From NCBI GenBank assembly GCA_947496535.1, contig CANMDE010000002.1:310001-374000 (forward strand): a stretch of 64,000 bases of DNA. Reading direction: 5' to 3'. The notes under the pieces are model-generated. The model did no database searches, was not told where the DNA came from, and worked only from the letters and a program-made list of their open reading frames with translations. Positions 62,319 through 64,000 of this stretch are shown here, piece after piece. Within the stretch, counting starts at the first letter, position 1. The number at the start of each line of letters is the position of its first letter. The translations under genes were made by a program, and so were the position numbers. This stretch comes from an uncultured Paracoccaceae bacterium (GTDB lineage Bacteria; Pseudomonadota; Alphaproteobacteria; Rhodobacterales; Rhodobacteraceae).

Positions 62319-63196
62319 TCGCCTGGCACTGTACGCCGATTGCGTGCGCCAGCCGGCACTAGCTTGTCGGCGTAGGCCCTTACCATTTGTGCCAGCGCCG
62401 CCTCACCCGGACAGGCCGGGATCGATGCGATCGCACCCCCGAGTATGTCGTCGAATCGCTGGATTGCGCCCGTTATACCCAAGGCCGCTACGGCATTGGG
62501 CCTACCGTGCAGATCGTCCTGCCCCGCAGGCTTGCCCAAAGTTGCTTCATCACACAGCGCGTCGCGCAGATCATCGGCCACCTGAAATGCCTCACCAATG
62601 CGCGCGCCCAACTCTTCCCATGGCTCCGCCTCTTGCCCGGCAGCTACGGCGCCCATCTGCGTGGCCGCAATAAACAACGCGCCGGTCTTCGCCTGATGAT
62701 AGGCCGAAAGGTCGATTACCGGTTCGCTTTCCCATCCTTGACCAGCACAAATTCCATACGGCATTCCAGACCGGGTACCCAGAATATCCAGGATGCTCAG
62801 GGCGCGTCCGGGCGTATCCGCAGCAGCCCGCGCCAATATCTGAAAAGCGAGGATAATCAGACTGTCACCCGTCAACACCGCCAAAGGCTCTGAGTAGGCG
62901 CGGTGCACAGCGGGCTTACCCCTGCGAAGATCGGCGTCGTCAAAGCAAGGCAAATCGTCATGGACCAAGCTGGCGCAGTGGATCAGTTCCAGAGCCGCAC
63001 CTGCAGCATCCGTCAGCGCTGGCCGATCGTCACCGCAGGCCATCGCGACGGAAATCAGGATCGTAGGCCTGATCCGCGCGCCGCCTGGGGTCACGGCATA
63101 GCTCAGCGCCTCTGCCAATCTGGCTGGAGCAATCCCACCACGACCCGTATGCACGGCAGCAGCCATAGCTGCGTCGATCCGCCCTGAGATTTTCAT
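62315..63196 (-). CDS. crtE: Geranylgeranyl diphosphate synthase
   Basis: ELIHCASLVHDDLPCFDDADLRRGKPAVH and DDLRDALCD aspartate-rich motifs; start at MKISGRIDA. Confidence 0.92.
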   Translation of the reverse strand: MKISGRIDAAMAAAVHTGRGGIAPARLAEALSYAVTPGGARIRPTILISVAMACGDDRPALTDAAGAALELIHCASLVHDDLPCFDDADLRRGKPAVHRAYSEPLAVLTGDSLIILAFQILARAAADTPGRALSILDILGTRSGMPYGICAGQGWESEPVIDLSAYHQAKTGALFIAATQMGAVAAGQEAEPWEELGARIGEAFQVADDLRDALCDEATLGKPAGQDDLHGRPNAVAALGITGAIQRFDDILGGAIASIPACPGEAALAQMVRAYADKLVPAGARNRRTVPGE

Positions 63197-63219
63197 CGCG
63201 ATCTCCTTTGCATTAATTG

Positions 63220-63237
63220 TGTCCATTTTGAGTGACA
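63220..63237. promoter_or_regulatory. PpsR/CrtJ-type box in crtE-crtD intergenic region
   Basis: TGTCCATTTTGAGTGACA. Confidence 0.8.
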
Positions 63238-63245
63238 TATGTCAA

Positions 63246-63263
63246 TGTAAATCTAAAGAGACA
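63246..63263. promoter_or_regulatory. PpsR/CrtJ-type box in crtE-crtD intergenic region
   Basis: TGTAAATCTAAAGAGACA, 8 bp from the previous box. Confidence 0.75.
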
Positions 63264-63277
63264 CACATGAGCCTTAA

Positions 63278-64000
63278 ATGTCAGGCCTTCAACCAGCAAA
63301 GATCTGTATTGTCGGCGCAGGGATCGCCGGGTTGGCCGCTGCCTTGCGACTGTCCCATCAGGGCTGCGATGTGACGGTCTTGGATATCCACGCAGCACCC
63401 GGCGGGAAAATGCGGACCGTGCCGTCGGCGGCAGGGCCTGTGGATGCAGGACCGACTGTGCTGACCATGCGTCCGGTGTTTGATGAGCTGTTTGCAGATG
63501 TCGGCGAGGTTTTGTCTGATCACCTGACACTGGAACCCTTGCAAACATTGGCGCGGCATTACTGGGATGATGGCACGAAACTTGATCTGATGGCCGACGC
63601 TGAGCAAAGCGAAGTCAACGTCGCTGCGGCTTTTGGAGCCAAGGCCGGAGCCGAGTTTGCGTCCTTCTCCGCTCACACCAAACGTCTATTTGACGCCTTC
63701 AATGGCCCCATGATGCAAACGGCTAAACCTGACCCACTTGCTGTTACCAAGGCAGTTCTGAAGCAACCGAGCATTATCGCAGATATGGCCCCGCACCGAT
63801 CGCTCGCTGGGTTGTTGGACGTGTCGTTTAGCGACAAAAGGCTGGCCCAGCTCTTTGGCCGCTATGCAACCTATGTCGGGGGATCACCCTATGCATCACC
63901 TGCGATTCTTGCGCTGATCTGGCAGGCAGAGGCGAAAGGTGTCTGGACCGTTAAGGGTGGGATGCATGAACTGGCGCGGACGATTGCAAGCCTCGCGGCG
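63278..64000 (+). CDS. crtD: Hydroxyneurosporene (1-hydroxycarotenoid 3,4-) desaturase, 3' truncated by window edge
   Basis: MSGLQPAKICIVGAGIAGLAAALRLSHQGCDVTVLDIHAAPGGKMRTVPSAAGPVDAGPTVLTM...GRYATYVGGSPYASPA; absent from ORF track because it runs off the window. Confidence 0.92.
   Translation, partial: MSGLQPAKICIVGAGIAGLAAALRLSHQGCDVTVLDIHAAPGGKMRTVPSAAGPVDAGPTVLTMRPVFDELFADVGEVLSDHLTLEPLQTLARHYWDDGTKLDLMADAEQSEVNVAAAFGAKAGAEFASFSAHTKRLFDAFNGPMMQTAKPDPLAVTKAVLKQPSIIADMAPHRSLAGLLDVSFSDKRLAQLFGRYATYVGGSPYASPAILALIWQAEAKGVWTVKGGMHELARTIASLAA

Overview
Alphaproteobacterial (Rhodobacterales-like) chromosomal window. All calls come from reading the translations and DNA; no database search was run. 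Left to right: (1) a partial LuxR-type regulator and a monomeric NADP-isocitrate dehydrogenase; (2) a NitT/TauT-type ABC operon with an FCD/GntR regulator and an FAH-family hydrolase; (3) a succinoglycan-like exopolysaccharide locus (exoA/M/P/X/K/Q/V/F/Y/L-like genes, a flippase and several GT2 enzymes) carrying a Stf0-type sulfotransferase; (4) an alpha-glucoside/maltose locus (malK, lacI-type, GH13, malEFG); (5) a glycerol-type ABC operon (glpV-S-T-P-Q-U); (6) a BlaI/BlaR1-like pair; (7) ispE and a TPR protein; (8) a GH114-like lipoprotein facing a secreted RTX protein that I read as a PL7 alginate lyase; (9) a decayed serine recombinase beside an initiator tRNA-fMet; (10) gcdH, an Lrp-type regulator and hppD; (11) one arm of a photosynthesis gene cluster, crtD<>crtE-crtF-bchC-bchX-bchY-bchZ-pufQ-B-A-L-M-X-(terminator)-dxs. 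Main points of interest: a PufX-like gene in place of pufC; tandem TGT-N12-ACA (PpsR/CrtJ-type) boxes at regular 7-8 bp spacing; twin perfect palindromes between bchY and bchZ; an intrinsic terminator abutting the dxs start; strong RNA structures directly after the solute-binding-protein gene in all three ABC operons, one with two mutually exclusive hairpins; a predicted sulfated/pyruvylated EPS; and the PL7-RTX enzyme. I found no CRISPR array, rRNA, intact transposon or clearly unprecedented multi-gene system.
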